A DNA stretch of 64,000 nt from NCBI RefSeq assembly GCF_905404315.1, contig NC_066310.1, forward strand, positions 3,844,001 to 3,908,000. Reading direction: 5' to 3'. This document shows, piece after piece, positions 1 through 11,365 of this stretch (its first letter is position 1; each line of letters opens with the position of its first letter). Below the pieces are notes generated by a model. That model was given only the letters and a program-made list of their open reading frames with translations, was not told where the DNA came from and made no database searches. The stretch comes from Leptidea sinapis (lineage: Eukaryota; Arthropoda; Insecta; Lepidoptera; Pieridae). A program made the translations under genes and the position numbers.

Positions 1-112
1 TTTTTTGTTAAATTTTGTACTTTTAAAAAATCCGAGCAAGGCTCAGTCGCCCAGATATTATTATTTATATTATGTCTAGATAGACTATGACAGCTGTGAA
101 AACGTAAAAAAA
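1..112. repeat. Edge of unclassified interspersed repeat
   Basis: The window opens inside a repeat. The words CCGAGCAAGGCTCAGTCGCC and GACTATGACAGCTGTGAAAA are visible, and the second recurs on the opposite strand at about 56370-56412. I recall similar sequence as common in lepidopteran intergenic DNA but cannot assign it a class. Confidence 0.35.
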
Positions 113-363
113 ATATTATTTTAAAACTAACCTCTATTTAAAGTAATTCACGCACACTCACAAATGCGAGTGTAATATTCCTGGCCTGATTTTATCGGTT
201 GTCTAACAGCAAGAGATTATCTAAACATATAAACTATATTAGGTCTTAAGATAATGTTAAATTAATTACATAGACATGTTAAATTGATGTTACTTTATTA
301 ATATTAAAGTACATGCTAGTTACCATATCATATTTATGACATGCATTAATTAAAATTACCTGC

Positions 364-472
364 CGGCTCAGGGAGGCACAGGATGCCGGCTAGGTTATGG
401 GTATCGTACAGACGAGCGTACGGGTCACCTGGTGTTAGGTGATCACCGCCGACCACAATCTCTTGTAACACC
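364..472. mobile_element. Chimeric scrap: Rep-B head joined to LINE-A tail
   Basis: Bases 364-409 match the start of Rep-B (CACAGGATGCCGGCTAG). From 411 the sequence becomes the minus-strand 3' tail of LINE-A (GAGCGTACGGGTCACCTGG, then GTGATCACCGCCG). The two parts abut without spacer, so one element probably inserted into the other and both then lost their outer parts. Confidence 0.7.
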
Positions 473-1524
473 GTAGGCGGTTATCAGTATTATTGAATAG
501 ATATAGATTTAATGCATGAAGAAAATGATAAAATATAATATAATAGTTAATAAAAATTGACAAATATATATAATCATTGATTTACTATACTTAATCAACT
601 ATATATGGCGCGTTTCGACCGAAGGCACCGGTTGACCTGAAGTGGTGCTGTGACCGCGCGCTCTCCGCCCTCTATCTCGAAAACGGTTCACCGTATAAAA
701 AAAAATTCTAAACACGATTTGTAGAGAATTTTGTATTTACTAACGATAAATAGCAAAAAAAACATAGGAAATGAGATATTAACAAATAAATCGCAAAAAA
801 CTGATTCATATGACCTTTGACCTTGAAATTTAATAGTTGCGTACCATATGTAGGTTTTGAGACAACTTTAAGGGTGTCAATATATAAGTATTTACAGACT
901 TACAGCTGGGTATCTCAAATTCCGAGGTGAACTTACTGTAATGACTGGACTATTAATATTTCAATATCAATTAAAATTCAATAAATTTTAGTCTGAGCAA
1001 GAATTTTAGTCAAAGAAAATATCATATTAGTTGATAATGTTCGATTATTAGTACTTAGAGAATAGAATTGTTGGTATTATATTTATCTTTTAATAATAGC
1101 CGCAAGGTTATCGTAACTAAAGCGTTTCTTGCGAGCTCTTTCAAAAACAAGCAGTATATTATTATTTTCTTTGAGGAAAATATTGGAGATCATGAAAACA
1201 TACACTTATTGGCCATCAATGTTATTCCAAATGTGGCCTTTTTTGCGCGCTAATTTACGAGCTGGTTATCGAATGCCTTAAACTGTTTTGTAGAACAACT
1301 ATAGGGATTGATTTTTAACAAGGTATTTTATTTTGTCCAAAACTTAATTCTTATCTCACCATTTTAAGAGTTTCTTTAATTATACATAAAACAAACTCTC
1401 CATACATAAGAATATTTAAATTGTATTTTTTAGCTCAGCTTGTTCCTGACGCGTAATTTTTTAAATAATATTCATTTTACTATTTTTTTTAAACTCAAAA
1501 CAGTTTCAGAAGTACTTAAATTAA
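473..1524. other. AT-rich stretch, no gene recognised
   Basis: No coding, RNA or transposon signal is recognised. A GC-rich patch lies at about 606-680 inside otherwise AT-rich sequence. A 61-codon open frame at 1068-1253 has no recognisable motif and is probably chance. Confidence 0.5.
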
Positions 1525-1822
1525 AAAGTTATGATATCATCCCACCATCTTGATATGTGGCAGTCCTCCACAGTGCGGTTTTCAAGGAGCTTTCTTCCAT
1601 ATACTATACTAATACTATACTAAAGCTGTGGAATGAGCTTCCTTGTGAGGTGTTTCCGGGACGATACGACATGGGTACCTTCAAAATAAGCGCATACATC
1701 TTCCTTAAAGGCCGGCAACGCTCCTGTGATTCCTCTGGTGTTGCAAGAAAATGTGGGCGGCGGTGATCATTTAACACCGGGTGACCCTCGGACGCTCGTT
1801 TTTCCTCCGTTTCCATAAAAAA
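1525..1822 (+). pseudogene. LINE-A 3' end, RT C-terminus remnant
   Basis: This is a 5'-truncated LINE copy covering the last residues of the reverse transcriptase ORF and the 3' UTR. The frame reads LWNELPCEVFPGRYDMGTF and FLKGRQRSCDSSGVARKCG, matching the same region of the copies at 28170-28612 and 62190-62825. The segment around 1600-1622 carries a short direct duplication (TACTATACTAATACTATACT) absent from the other copies and shifting the frame. The 3' end is CCATAAAAAATAAAAAAAAG, an A-rich tail. The 'jockey/CR1-like' label comes from the C-terminal sequence style, not from a full RT domain. Confidence 0.8.
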
Positions 1823-2106
1823 TAAAAAAAAGACTCGATTTACTCTGATAGTAAATTGTGGTGAGTCTAATTTTTTTTTATTATCTTCATTATTTTATAC
1901 TTAAACTTAAAAGTTAATTGGACGTTTTAAAGATAGTTCCAAGATGCTGTTAATATTGAATAAATACAGATAAAGCTTATGAGTATAATAAATTGATTTG
2001 TGCGAACGTGTTTCTTCCAGTAGTTTCATTAAAAACTTAGTTGTTGTACTTAAAATATTCTACTTGAAATGAAACTTCAAAAACAAGTAGAATACATTGC
2101 TAGTAA

Positions 2107-2224
2107 GGAACATGTTCTACTTACTCGCGGCTGCGCGCTCAACCTGAACGATACAACGCTCGTAGGGAACGTATTCTCCTTACTCGCAGCCGCGCGCTCA
2201 ACCTGCACGATACAACGCCAGTAG
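2107..2224. repeat. Two-copy 59-bp tandem duplication, GC-rich
   Basis: Two adjacent 59-bp units (2107-2165 and 2166-2224) each run from GGAAC to GTAG and share TTACTCGC, GCGCGCTCAACCTG and ACGATACAACGC. They differ at several positions, so the duplication is not recent. The block is markedly GC-richer than its surroundings. No class or function recognised. Confidence 0.8.
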
Positions 2225-2937
2225 GGAGAAGTCCCACATTTTCGTGTCACTATATTGACTCTTTCCCTCATGCGCGCAAAGAAGTTAAACTTGTAAAATT
2301 TAATGCGTTTTATAAAAACACGCGTCATTGATTTTATAATATGCAAATTTCCCTTATTCCCAAAATGCCTTTTCACATTATGCAAACAAGCTTTCGAAAA
2401 ACTATCATCCGGACTTGTTACAAAATAATTGGTGGCGAAAAACTATAGCAAAGCGCTTGTTAACTCATAACAATAGGTTTTTTTTTTTTTTCACATTCGG
2501 CTCTCCTAGTAAAAATACTCTCTTTTGTCTCGTTATGTCCTTAATTCTCGCCGCGTCAGCATGCCGGGTCATATCCGTTCAGCAATAATTCCGCTCCGCC
2601 TGACAAATATTAATTTTAATGAGAAAAATTTTTGCTTTTACCCTCCGACCTTTGCGTTGACAAGGCATAATGGATTTGAAAAATGTATGTAATGTTTCAT
2701 ACGGTTGAATGCCGTTTGAGGTTATGTTTAAATATGTTGGATTTAGTTTTGGAATGGTTTCAGTGGAGTTATAATGTTTTAAAATGTGTTTTAATGGATT
2801 CTTTTGCCGTTTATTTTCGTTTGTATTCAGCGCATGCGGGGTCTTTGTTTTATGTTTATCGAATAAATGGTAGCAGGTTTCATACTCTTGTTGGTGTTGA
2901 TAATGTTACTCGAATTTTTATTATCTACCTTTTTTTA
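2225..2937. other. No gene recognised
   Basis: Mixed sequence with a poly-T run near 2480-2491. An open frame of about 100 codons at 2683-2988 overlaps the LINE-A tail and has no recognisable domain. Confidence 0.4.
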
Positions 2938-3199
2938 TGGAATAGGAGGACAAACGAGCGTACGGATCACCTTGCGGCCGGCCTTTAAGGAAAGTGTATG
3001 CGCTTTTTTTGAAGGTACCAATGTCGTATCGTCCCAGAAACACTGCACAAAGAAGCTTATTCCACAACTTTGTAGTACGTGGAAGAAAGCTCCTTCAAAA
3101 ACCGCACTGTGGAGGACTGATACACATCCAGATGGTGAGGATGATATCTTAACTTGTGGCGAGTCGTGCGAAGGTGGAATTCGGAGGCAGGAATCAGGT
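2938..3199 (-). pseudogene. LINE-A 3' end, internally deleted
   Basis: Minus-strand copy of the LINE-A terminus. On the plus strand it reads AGGAGGACAAACGAGCGTAC, then jumps to CGGCCGGCCTTTAAGG, missing most of the roughly 70-bp segment other copies have between those words. It continues through the region encoding LPRTTKLWN. It ends exactly where the fold-back palindrome at 3199-3247 begins. Confidence 0.8.
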
Positions 3200-3247
3200 T
3201 TGCAACTTTCTAATCATTAGTCTTACTAATGGTTAGAAAGTTGCAAA
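3199..3247. repeat. Fold-back palindrome, 22-bp arms, 5-nt loop
   Basis: Left arm 3199-3220, loop TCTTA 3221-3225, right arm 3226-3247. The arms are complementary at 21 of 22 positions. The palindrome sits directly at the broken end of the LINE-A fragment and is not part of the LINE consensus as judged from the other copies. Confidence 0.9.
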
Positions 3248-3309
3248 GGGCAAACTAAACTTCTTTTGAGATTATATGTTAGATTATTAATAAGTGCGTT
3301 AAGAAATAT

Positions 3310-3345
3310 AACACACTCACATACATACACACACACACGCATTGA
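3310..3345. repeat. Short CA-rich microsatellite
   Basis: Imperfect CACA-rich tract (CATACATACACACACACACG). No other content. Confidence 0.7.
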
Positions 3346-3642
3346 CATTCAAGTTCCAACAATATTCTCGTTATATATTTAATAATAAGTAACCTTGTCA
3401 CCTTAATTTAATTCATATGAATGAGCATGGCCTTCTAGCACCGGTATTGGCCACTTACAATTTTTGTAACTGTTACAAATATTTTTCTTTTTTTAAAGAT
3501 AATAAAATGAGGCTTAATTGATTTTGGTCTTCAATATTTGTCTTTGTATTAGCACATAAAAATTGCAATTGCCAATAACAAATTAATATTAAAAGAGATG
3601 GTGTTTCGTTTTGCTCTGGATTCCAGGAAACCAAAAATTAAT

Positions 3643-3887
3643 ACTAGACGAGCAGGGCGTTTAGCTGACGGTAATTGATACGCCCTGGCCATTTTGATGC
3701 AGTGCCACTCAGGATTCTTGAAAAACCCTTAAATTTCTAGCGGCACTAAAATTGCGCTCTTCATCTGGAAAAACTTAGATGTTAAGTCTCATTTGCCCAG
3801 GAATTTCACTAGCTAGAAGCAGAAATAGGCGCCGTTGTGGTAATCATAATCTAGCCGCATCGTGTGCAAAGGAGCTTCCCACTAGTG
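3643..3887 (-). mobile_element. Rep-B copy, internally deleted
   Basis: Plus strand runs from GACGAGCAGGGCGTTTAGC to GAGCTTCCCACTAGTG, which is Rep-B in reverse. A piece is missing inside: after TTTCACTAGCTA the sequence jumps to GAAGCAGAAATAGGCGCC. A 97-codon frame at 3779-4072 is partly the recurrent chance frame of this family and is not a gene. Confidence 0.85.
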
Positions 3888-4334
3888 AAAACAAGAAACT
3901 TATTGGGCAGGCCCTGGGGACCAGTCATCACACCTATCTTATCAAACAGACGACTACCATTTTCCCAAGTTATAGTTCAAATTCCAACAAAAGCAATAAT
4001 AAAAGATTTCATATAAAACTAAGTTCACACATAAAACGATCTGCTTGCGATCTTAAATATTCAAAAACTTAGGAAGAGGAATAAAAGCAAATGAAGCATT
4101 TTACCGATAAAATATTCGATGCCATCAAAGCATAACTTTCACTGTGACATTTCGTAATAAAACCTTCCTGTCATCAATCAATATTCGTGAAAAGTTGCAC
4201 AACATAAAAAATACATTAAGGGCTCTATTATCAGCCAAGAAGGATATTTCATTAATTTTGCTTTGATGAAACAGGTTTTCACCCCTTTGTATAATTGAGG
4301 CTTGTTATTATTATATTTATTATTTCAATCGGCT

Positions 4335-4696
4335 TTACTCACGGTTTGAGGAAGCTCATTTTTGCTCAGCAGGCAATGGAGAGGGTTTTGGTCGGAGTTT
4401 CCATATGAGATCGAATCAGGAATAAGGAGATCCGTAGGAGAACCCAATGATTGCAAAACTGAAGTGGCAATGGGTAGGGCACATAGCTCGACGGACAGAT
4501 GGCCGTCGGGGCAGCAAGGTCCTCGAAGGCGTAGTGTTGGTAGGCCCGCCACAAGATGGACCGACGATCTGGTCAAGATCGCCGCAGTAGGTTGGATGAG
4601 GGCAGCGCAGGACCGATCGTCATGACGATCTTTGGGGGAGGCCTTTGTCCAGCAGTGGAGGTCTTCCGGCTGAAATAATGATGATTACTCACGGTT
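4335..4696 (+). mobile_element. RTE-clade LINE 3' end with 12-bp target duplication
   Basis: Direct repeats TTACTCACGGTT at 4335-4346 and 4685-4696 flank a 338-bp insert and match at 12 of 12 bases, the expected target-site duplication. The insert encodes the C-terminus of an RTE-type ORF (KTEVAMGRAHSSTDRW, then RWTDDLVKIA and GWMRAAQDRSS), then GAGGCCTTTGTCCAGCAGTGG and a TGAAATAATGATGA tail. The short simple tail in place of long poly-A is as in RTE. The copy is 5' truncated and its frame is disrupted. Confidence 0.88.
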
Positions 4697-5049
4697 CAAT
4701 GGTGTTTGTACCGACTAATTCTGGATCATTCGTGTGGAACTACTGGAGGACTTAATCTATAATTACCTTGGATAATAAAGCTGTGCAATACGCGCAAAAC
4801 TGATTTTCCATACGCTCTTCATAACATATATTACATATTTTTTACGATGCCCTACCATAATAACATAGCAACAGATCCAAGTAGCAATCAAGTCGTACAA
4901 AACAGTCGAACCAAAGAAACACCAGATCTTATAAAAGGCGAAGCCAAACACCTTGTCGGTAAAACACATAAATTACATAATTATACTTATGTATTAGACT
5001 AGCTATTTACTGGTTCGAAAATAAAAAAAAGTGTGTGTGTAAACACGCA

Positions 5050-5372
5050 AGACGTTATACTTCTTTGGCCTAACGAAGCAAAAATCAGTTTTTAGAAAGA
5101 ACAATTTTGCAAAAATCTTGCAAAGATAGCTTTGAACATTAATTGTTAAATAATGAATACGGCTGTATGGGCTTAGACCGTTTGCCTGTCCTAATAATGG
5201 ACGAAGAAACCGAAAAAAAAATATAAGGAATGCCATAAACACGTCAGAAAATTTTAGGAACCAACTTCAACCAGTTACTTTTGTGTTACAGTGATGCGCG
5301 CGCATGTTAAAATTTCACTCTCATCATTTTTTCATAAAGCGTCTAAAAATGTATAACTTCAATAACATTTAG
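5050..5372 (-). mobile_element. TIR element (same family as 38365-39087)
   Basis: Left end GTTATACTTCTTTGGCC and right end ATGTATAACTTC are inverted relatives. The interior (CCGTTTGCCTGTCCTAATAA, GATGCGCGCGCATGTTAAAA) matches the 38.4-kb element in reverse, without its internal tandem repeats. No coding sequence, so it is MITE-like. Superfamily not assigned. Confidence 0.6.
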
Positions 5373-6084
5373 TATGGATTTAATCACACAGAGTATTACA
5401 ACAATAAATTACCGGAAACATAATCCCAAATGAGCGCCAAAATCAAATTATCAAAAAGGTTTCATTGTTTGATAAATAGTCTCCTAAAAAGGTTACAAGC
5501 AAAACGTCAGAATCAATTAAAAGTTGTAATAATAATTAATGAGAATGACCAGGCGATTAATTTTAGAAAGGACAATAGCTGTTATTATCAGTCCCCCTAA
5601 ATTATGGGGCTGGTCAATTGTAACCTATTAGTTACTTCAGAATTTAGGATAGTACGTATTATTTTAGATGCTTTTTGAATGATTTGGGGTAAGGGAGGAA
5701 TTTTAAAGTAAAGGTAAGTAATGGACAGGTGGTATTTCAAGTTTTCATTTGTTTCATATTCAACATTAACAATTGATTTTTTTTAAACTATATCACGGAA
5801 CAACAGACCGATACAGAGACAGTTCCGTCATGAAAAGGGTTACTCGGCATGAGATGTAGTTGGCTAAATCACTACTCGGTGAAAGTCCTCTTCTACGAAA
5901 TTTCACGTTTCTCACTCTCAAACTCTCACTTTCAAATCTCACGCCTTATGGTTCCAGAGATATCGTGATGAGTCAATACTTAGGTGGAAATCCTTGCTAA
6001 TACCTATCTTGCCTTAAATACTGAAACATAGAAAAAAAATATTTTCCAAATGATATTTATTATTTTTACAGTGTGTTAGTTTAA
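5373..6084. other. No gene recognised
   Basis: AT-rich sequence. The stretch 5785-6010 (CTCACTCTCAAACTCTCAC, then TGGTTCCAGAGATATCGTGA) has a different base texture and may be another repeat, but I found no second copy here. Confidence 0.35.
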
Positions 6085-7060
6085 TATATAAATAAAAATA
6101 AGCACGCACTCTTTCCATGGGAAAATTCTTCACTGCCAATGGTACGGATTGTTTAAGGGACTCCAAATTATCATGGCGTTAAGAGCAAGCCGTACTCTCT
6201 AAAATTGACCATAAATCCAGCGGATTAAAATCGGGACTAGGCGACGGCCAGTCTTCAGCTCTGATGAAGTGCGAAACGTTCGTTTCCAACCAAGACTGCG
6301 TAGACCGAGCTTTATGACCCGGCGCCGATTCTTGCTTGAACATGGTATTGTTGTTAATAAGGTAGTGTAGCCCACACTACCTTTTCAAGAATGGTATCTT
6401 GATACACTTGTGCCGATTTTTTGATACCTTTTTCACAAAAGTACGGCTCAGTCACTACTTCATAGCTAATAGCCTACAAAACCATCACTGAAGTAGGATA
6501 CTGCCCACGGTGCACTCTGTCGACTAATTGGGAAACTATCTTAGAGCTTTGAGCATAAATACAGTCATTTTCTTTGTTAAAATGTTGCTCAATTGTAAAA
6601 AAATCTAATCCGTAAACAAAATTTATCTGTGACTTCCCTTTACGTACCGCTTCAGTAGTTGTTTCGATTCTACCCCCTATTCTGTTTTAAATTATCAGTT
6701 AAGAAGATTACTACGTTTCTTATAGGCTGCAAGTCCTAAGTAATCTTTAAAAATACACGACATGGTTCTACTTTATCTTCATCTCCCGAGATCGTTTATC
6801 AAAAATTTTTTCTTTCGTCTTTCCCTTACTGGTTTGACCACCTTTTTCGTACAAACACTACGTGGACGGCCAGATCTCTTTCTGTCACAAACAGAGGAAG
6901 TCTCATTGTATCTATTAATAGCCCGGTACACAAACATATTACTAATACCCAGCGTATGGAGAGTTTTTAAATTGCATTTGGCTCCATTCCTACTTTGTGT
7001 AACACAGCGATTTGGTTTTCTTTATCACACCACTCCATTTTAATATCGCACAATATTGTA
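6085..7060 (-). pseudogene. Dead Tc1/mariner-superfamily transposase
   Basis: On the minus strand, in shifting frames, are pieces of a Tc1/mariner-type transposase. An N-terminal DNA-binding part ends near SVCDRKRSGRPRSVCTKK (about 6850-6910). An ILFTD block follows at about 6615, then VYQDTILEKVV (about 6390-6425) and, after a break, QESAPGHKARSTQSWLETN (about 6290-6340) and SPDFNPLD (about 6215-6240). The order and the D...D motifs fit the DDE/D catalytic domain. Stops and frameshifts are frequent, so no protein is made. A fold-back hairpin interrupts the catalytic region at 6359-6383. Terminal inverted repeats were not found. The open frame on the opposite strand at 6762-7043 is a shadow. 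Confidence 0.75.
6359..6383. repeat. Perfect 10-bp hairpin inside transposase relic
   Basis: AAGGTAGTGT, loop AGCCC, ACACTACCTT. The left arm is transposase sequence (encoding KVV on the minus strand); the inverted copy interrupts the reading frame next to it. Confidence 0.8.
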
Positions 7061-7094
7061 CAATGTATCGGCGTTAAAATAAGAAAACTCAATG

Positions 7095-7232
7095 CACGCG
7101 TCCCAATATAAGGCGATTAGAATGACTTATCGGGTATATTGGGACAGCTTCAGATTATTGATAGCTAATTACTGATAGTAGAAGGTAGTAATTTATCACT
7201 ATCTGTGGATAGTATATTGGAAACGGCCGTTA
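7095..7232. mobile_element. Half MITE related to 13199-13488
   Basis: Contains ACGCGTCCCAATATAAGG, GGGTATATTGGGACAGCTTC and the end GATAGTATATTGG...CGGCCGTTA, all shared with the right half of the MITE at 13.2-13.5 kb. The left half and left TIR are missing. Confidence 0.7.
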
Positions 7233-7322
7233 AAAAGCAGCATAATGTCATTAGCGCGCCCATCGCGTGATTCGCAAGGGTCCAATAAGACTGACTTCGA
7301 CGACATAGTAGCTGCTTTTTTT
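7233..7322. repeat. Possible 90-bp mini-element with short TIRs
   Basis: AAAAAGCAGCATAATGTC at the left is an imperfect inverted match of GACATAGTAGCTGCTTTTT at the right. It abuts the half MITE. One copy only, so this could be coincidence. Confidence 0.3.
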
Positions 7323-8395
7323 CTATTGTTTTAATCATAACTCTCTTTTAATCACCATTTTAATGTATTAAATCATTTTAATGCACGCAATACTTTCTTC
7401 GATTTATTAAAGTTAAACTTTTATTACATCGTCTCAAACTTTTTCGTCTGTGTGTTGCATGTCGCGTGACGGTCGCGCCTATAGTTCGCAGCAGCTGATC
7501 GTGTAGTGTATTGACTATTACTCATTTGTGCCAGTACTCCACGCTATTTTGTTTGTTTTTGTCATTGTCTAATGTATATTTTTTAGTATAAAACGTATTC
7601 CCACAACATTAATTATTATAATTTGATTACATTACAAATTAAACTTATTAATTTGTGTCTGAAGACTTTTTTATTGTAGTCTTTTAACTATAGGAAAAGC
7701 TAATAAAAAAGAATTTATCCCAGCAAACTATATCAAACAAAACAAACAAGAATTATTTGACTAACAATATTTTATCAATAGCTGACCCTTCTATTCATTT
7801 CCCTCGATATAAAAATATATTTTCCTCTTGCCAATCGGAAATGGAGTTTTCGTTGAAAAAATTATGAAGGCCCAGAATATATTATAAAAAAGAAAAATAC
7901 GCGCAGTATTTGAACCGAAAGATCGACTGGATAATATTTAGTTGATGTGAAAATTTTACTGAAAAACTTATTTTTGTTGCTCTTAAGTTGTAAAAGCCAT
8001 AAAACTTCTTTTCGTTGAGTTTATCTTGGGTTGTTTCGTGAAAATTACTTTTTAACTGGACTATAGCCCGTTTTTTTGTAAACGATTTTGTTTGTGGCAG
8101 AGGCCTTCCAACAATAAATAGTTACACGAGTAGTTAGTTCATTTATTATTACTTGAACACTTCCGAACTTAGCAAAATGGGGTAGACAAAAATATCTTAG
8201 CTGAAAGTACGTTATTATGTTCTAGAAAATATTATTTATTAAACTTACTTGTTGTTTTGTCGTAAAGTAAAATAATAAATTTATGTTCTTTATTCTGTTG
8301 CTACATTACCATCATGCTGCTTTGACTTTGGCATAGTCTTCACGTCATCAGGTTCACTAGTGAGAATTTTATTGGTCTTCGGTATTTTTTATCGA
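7323..8395. other. AT-rich, nothing recognised
   Basis: No ORF, RNA gene or known repeat seen. A less AT-rich patch at about 7450-7510 has no recognisable motif. Confidence 0.4.
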
Positions 8396-8575
8396 AAAGA
8401 AGGACAAACGAGCGTACAGTACTCATTCTCTTGCAATATCAGAGGAATCACAGGAGGGTTGCTGGCTTTTAGGGTGTACGCGCTTTTTTAGAATGTACCC
8501 AAGTCCTATCATCTCGGAAACACCGCACAAGTAAGCTCATTCCAAATCTTTGTAGTACGAAGAAGAATCCTAGAC
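8396..8575 (-). pseudogene. LINE-A 3' end, degenerate
   Basis: The plus strand shows AAGGACAAACGAGCGTACAG, then CAGAGGAATCACAGGAGG and ACACCGCACAAGTAAGCTC, the reverse of the LINE-A 3' UTR and ORF end. The usual GATCACCGCCGCCCAC block is deleted. Confidence 0.75.
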
Positions 8576-8699
8576 AACCAAATCCTAGGCAAAACAAGTT
8601 TGTTTGTTCCTTGTGTTAACATTATGATTGTCACAGTTTCTAGCAAATTCCATCATGAGCTTATGAACATATAGGACATAATCAAGAATATATGGAGAT

Positions 8700-8890
8700 G
8701 CAACAGTCAAAATGTTAATGATTCTTTAGGACCTAGGTTATCAATAGCGTGCACAGCCCTCTTCTGCAGCACAAAGATGGTATTAATATGGGCTGCATTA
8801 CCATTTCTACCACCTCTATTGGAATTTCTTCTTATAAGTCCATCGCCACCTTGAATTCTACTTTGAGTCGCTCCCCTGAATGGTTTCATT
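8700..8890 (-). pseudogene. Jockey-like LINE fragment (LINE-C relative)
   Basis: A 60-codon minus frame contains HINTIFVLQKRAVHAIDNLG. It parallels the frames at 35400-35470 (DIDIVFALQQRAVRAIYQLG) and 40180-40260 (VNTIFVLQRRAIRAIYNLD). This 'LQxRAxRAIYxL' block lies near the C-terminal end of many jockey-type RT ORFs. Short and isolated. Confidence 0.65.
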
Positions 8891-8904
8891 TCATTTCACA
8901 ATAA

Positions 8905-9027
8905 TTTCACTAGCTACGGCGCCTTTCAGACCGAAACACAGTAATGTAAATACATTACTGCTACACGGCGGAAATAGGCGCTGTTGTGGTACCCATAATC
9001 TAGCCGGCTTCCTATGCAAAGGAGCAT
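8905..9027 (-). mobile_element. Rep-B, partial
   Basis: Runs from TTTCACTAGCTACGGCGCC to CCTATGCAAAGGAGC, the head-proximal half of Rep-B in reverse. The A-rich-end half is absent. Confidence 0.85.
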
Positions 9028-10464
9028 TTATAAATTTTTAAATTTTAACAGTGTAATCGATACTGAACCGGATTGTACGAATAAATAATAATAAAAGATA
9101 TTATAATACACCACAAACTTGAAAGCAACCGTAATTTAGGTACATTACATTTGATGATTCGTAGTTCTATCAAGTTAGAGCATAAAGATCCCATTATCGA
9201 GCATTAATATCCACAAAGCTAACACTCCATTCATTAAAGGGTTCATGTCAACAATAATTATCTTGTGTAATCCGCTTTATATTCCAGCATTATTAATATT
9301 CATAGAGAACCTAATAATTCTAATGATGATAAACAAGACGTGGTCTATTTAATATTTATTGCGAGAAATCAGTTATTTCTGACAACTGGTTTCCATAATC
9401 TGTTAACAAGCTGAAATTTAATTGTTGCTAACGTTGACAAGGTGTCTGAGGATTGTAAAATTAACATAAATGTCAAGATGAAATGAGTTCACATTTTTTT
9501 ATTTTAGTAAATTAAAAATAATTCGTAATGCGGCAGACATAAGCACTTTCTGATGTTCTCTAACGGTTACAAAAACAAAATTAAAAATAATACGGGTTGC
9601 ACTCCGTTACTAAGACTAAAAACTTTTATCCAACTTTCACCATTTTCATTACCAGCATCATCTTTGCCAATCTCTAAAACTGATACAATTATGGTAGCTA
9701 CGGTACGATACGGTTTATGGTAGCTGAAGTAAGAAAAAAAATAATAAATAACAAAGAAATACATGTATAACTATCGCCTTAAGTCTTCGCTAATGACAAA
9801 GCTTAAAAACCAAATCAATAAACTGTAAAAAATTTCAATGACCTTATGATAAATATGTTGAAATAGCCAAAATATAAATATGTAGTTAGAAGAATAAATC
9901 TTTCATCCAACTTTCAACGACTGTCTTATGGATTTTCGACCAGGCCACGTGTCCTGACGCGATTTAACATTTTATACCCATCCCAAGAAATATTCTCAAC
10001 GCCGCTAAAGGAGTTTTCACTTCAAGAAGCAAAACAGAGACACACAGATAATGATGATATTTATCTTGTCAAAAAAATCGCCATTTGTGGTGTAAGTGGT
10101 GATAAATTAGGGTTTCCTTTTTTTACCATTTAGGTAAAGAACCCAAAAAACTACCATTCTTTTATTATAAGAATCTGTTATATCTTTATTGAACGAGTTG
10201 ATACTAACTTATTAAAGAATTTATTTATAAGTGAGCGGGTGCATAGAATTGTTGGTCATTTAAGCTCTGCTATTGCAACCACAGCTGTTAGAACCACTGC
10301 TATAATAAGATTCGTGATGTGCAACTACAAACGCTTTGTACATTTAGATTAAAATTTAGTCGAAATTGTAGGGTTGATATCATAATAGTATTACCGATTA
10401 AAATATGTTTTGAATGAGAGACAAACGAGTATATTACGAGTCACCTGATTGTATGGTCATCTTT
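9028..10464. other. AT-rich, no gene recognised
   Basis: No supported feature in over 1.4 kb. A 65-codon minus frame at 9567-9764 has no recognisable domain. Confidence 0.4.
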
Positions 10465-10730
10465 AATTTCACCAATATCTTTTATCAGTACGCCATCTAA
10501 GTTATATGTGGTTTTAAACTTGATATGTTCTCTGGAAAATAGTTAAATGGTTACATTTATTTTAATCTGCATAAGGATTGTCGTGCACCAAAGTCAGTAA
10601 GCTTTTTTAGTTATATACAGTGATCAACTTTATCAAATGCATAACTAAAATCAGTTTTATTTATGTCAAACTCATTTCCATTGCTTCTTTCATCTATGAC
10701 TGATCCAGTATAATTTGACTATGTTGTTTT
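10465..10730 (-). pseudogene. Reverse transcriptase fragment, jockey-like
   Basis: The minus strand reads NEFDINKTDFSYAFDKVDHC followed by LKKLTDFGARQSL, with frame breaks. This is the RT block around the first catalytic aspartate (usual form TDFSKAFDKVxH). A further stretch with FKTTYNLDGVLIKDIGE follows in another frame. No finger-domain or YxDD block could be placed. Confidence 0.6.
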
Positions 10731-11365
10731 ACTGTATCTAGATGTTCAGTTTCTCACAGCAGTGGTGGAAAAAACAGTGATAGGTCTATAATAATTATTA
10801 ATTCGTTGTTTTTAAACATTTGTTGCCCTGCAAAAAAATTGGTACGCAATGTCATTGCCGTCGCTATATATCGTTATTTTTCATAACTGCAAGAAAGTTG
10901 CTTTTATAGTTTCGCTTAGATTTTATATAAGACTTTAAAGTAGTAAATATTTAAGGTAAAACTTACACTACAGTTCCGGTTTAAGTTCCGTATTTAATAA
11001 AAATTAAAAGAAATAGAAAAAAAAAAAAACAAACTGTTAATTTAAAATAACTACCTACTTTAATAAAAAATTATAATGATGGGTTAGAGTCTTTCCGTCT
11101 TCGTATCTTCTTTCAGTTTCTGTCCTAGATAAATTTAAGGCCGTTACTTATAGTGTGCTTTCATGTTTCTTTATAATTTTTGCACATAGCTAACTATTGT
11201 TTATGATATCGGTATTATATCATGTAAAATATACTGAAATATATTTTATATACCACTAAGTATTTAATTTAACACTAAGTTATTGTAATTAAATCTAATA
11301 AGGTCTAGCATACATAGATAAGTTGTATAAAGTTGAAGTGTATATAATAATTGTATTTTAAAGTC
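10731..11365. other. No gene recognised
   Basis: AT-rich with an A-run at 11019-11030. Nothing else identified. Confidence 0.4.

Noticed and set aside
1068..1253. 61-codon frame as a small gene
   Set aside because: No motif, no codon bias signal, no flanking splice or promoter evidence.
6762..7043. 93-codon plus-strand frame
   Set aside because: Shadow of the minus-strand Tc1/mariner transposase relic.
9585..9764. 65-codon minus frame as a small gene
   Set aside because: No recognisable domain, low-complexity hydrophobic start, AT-rich context.
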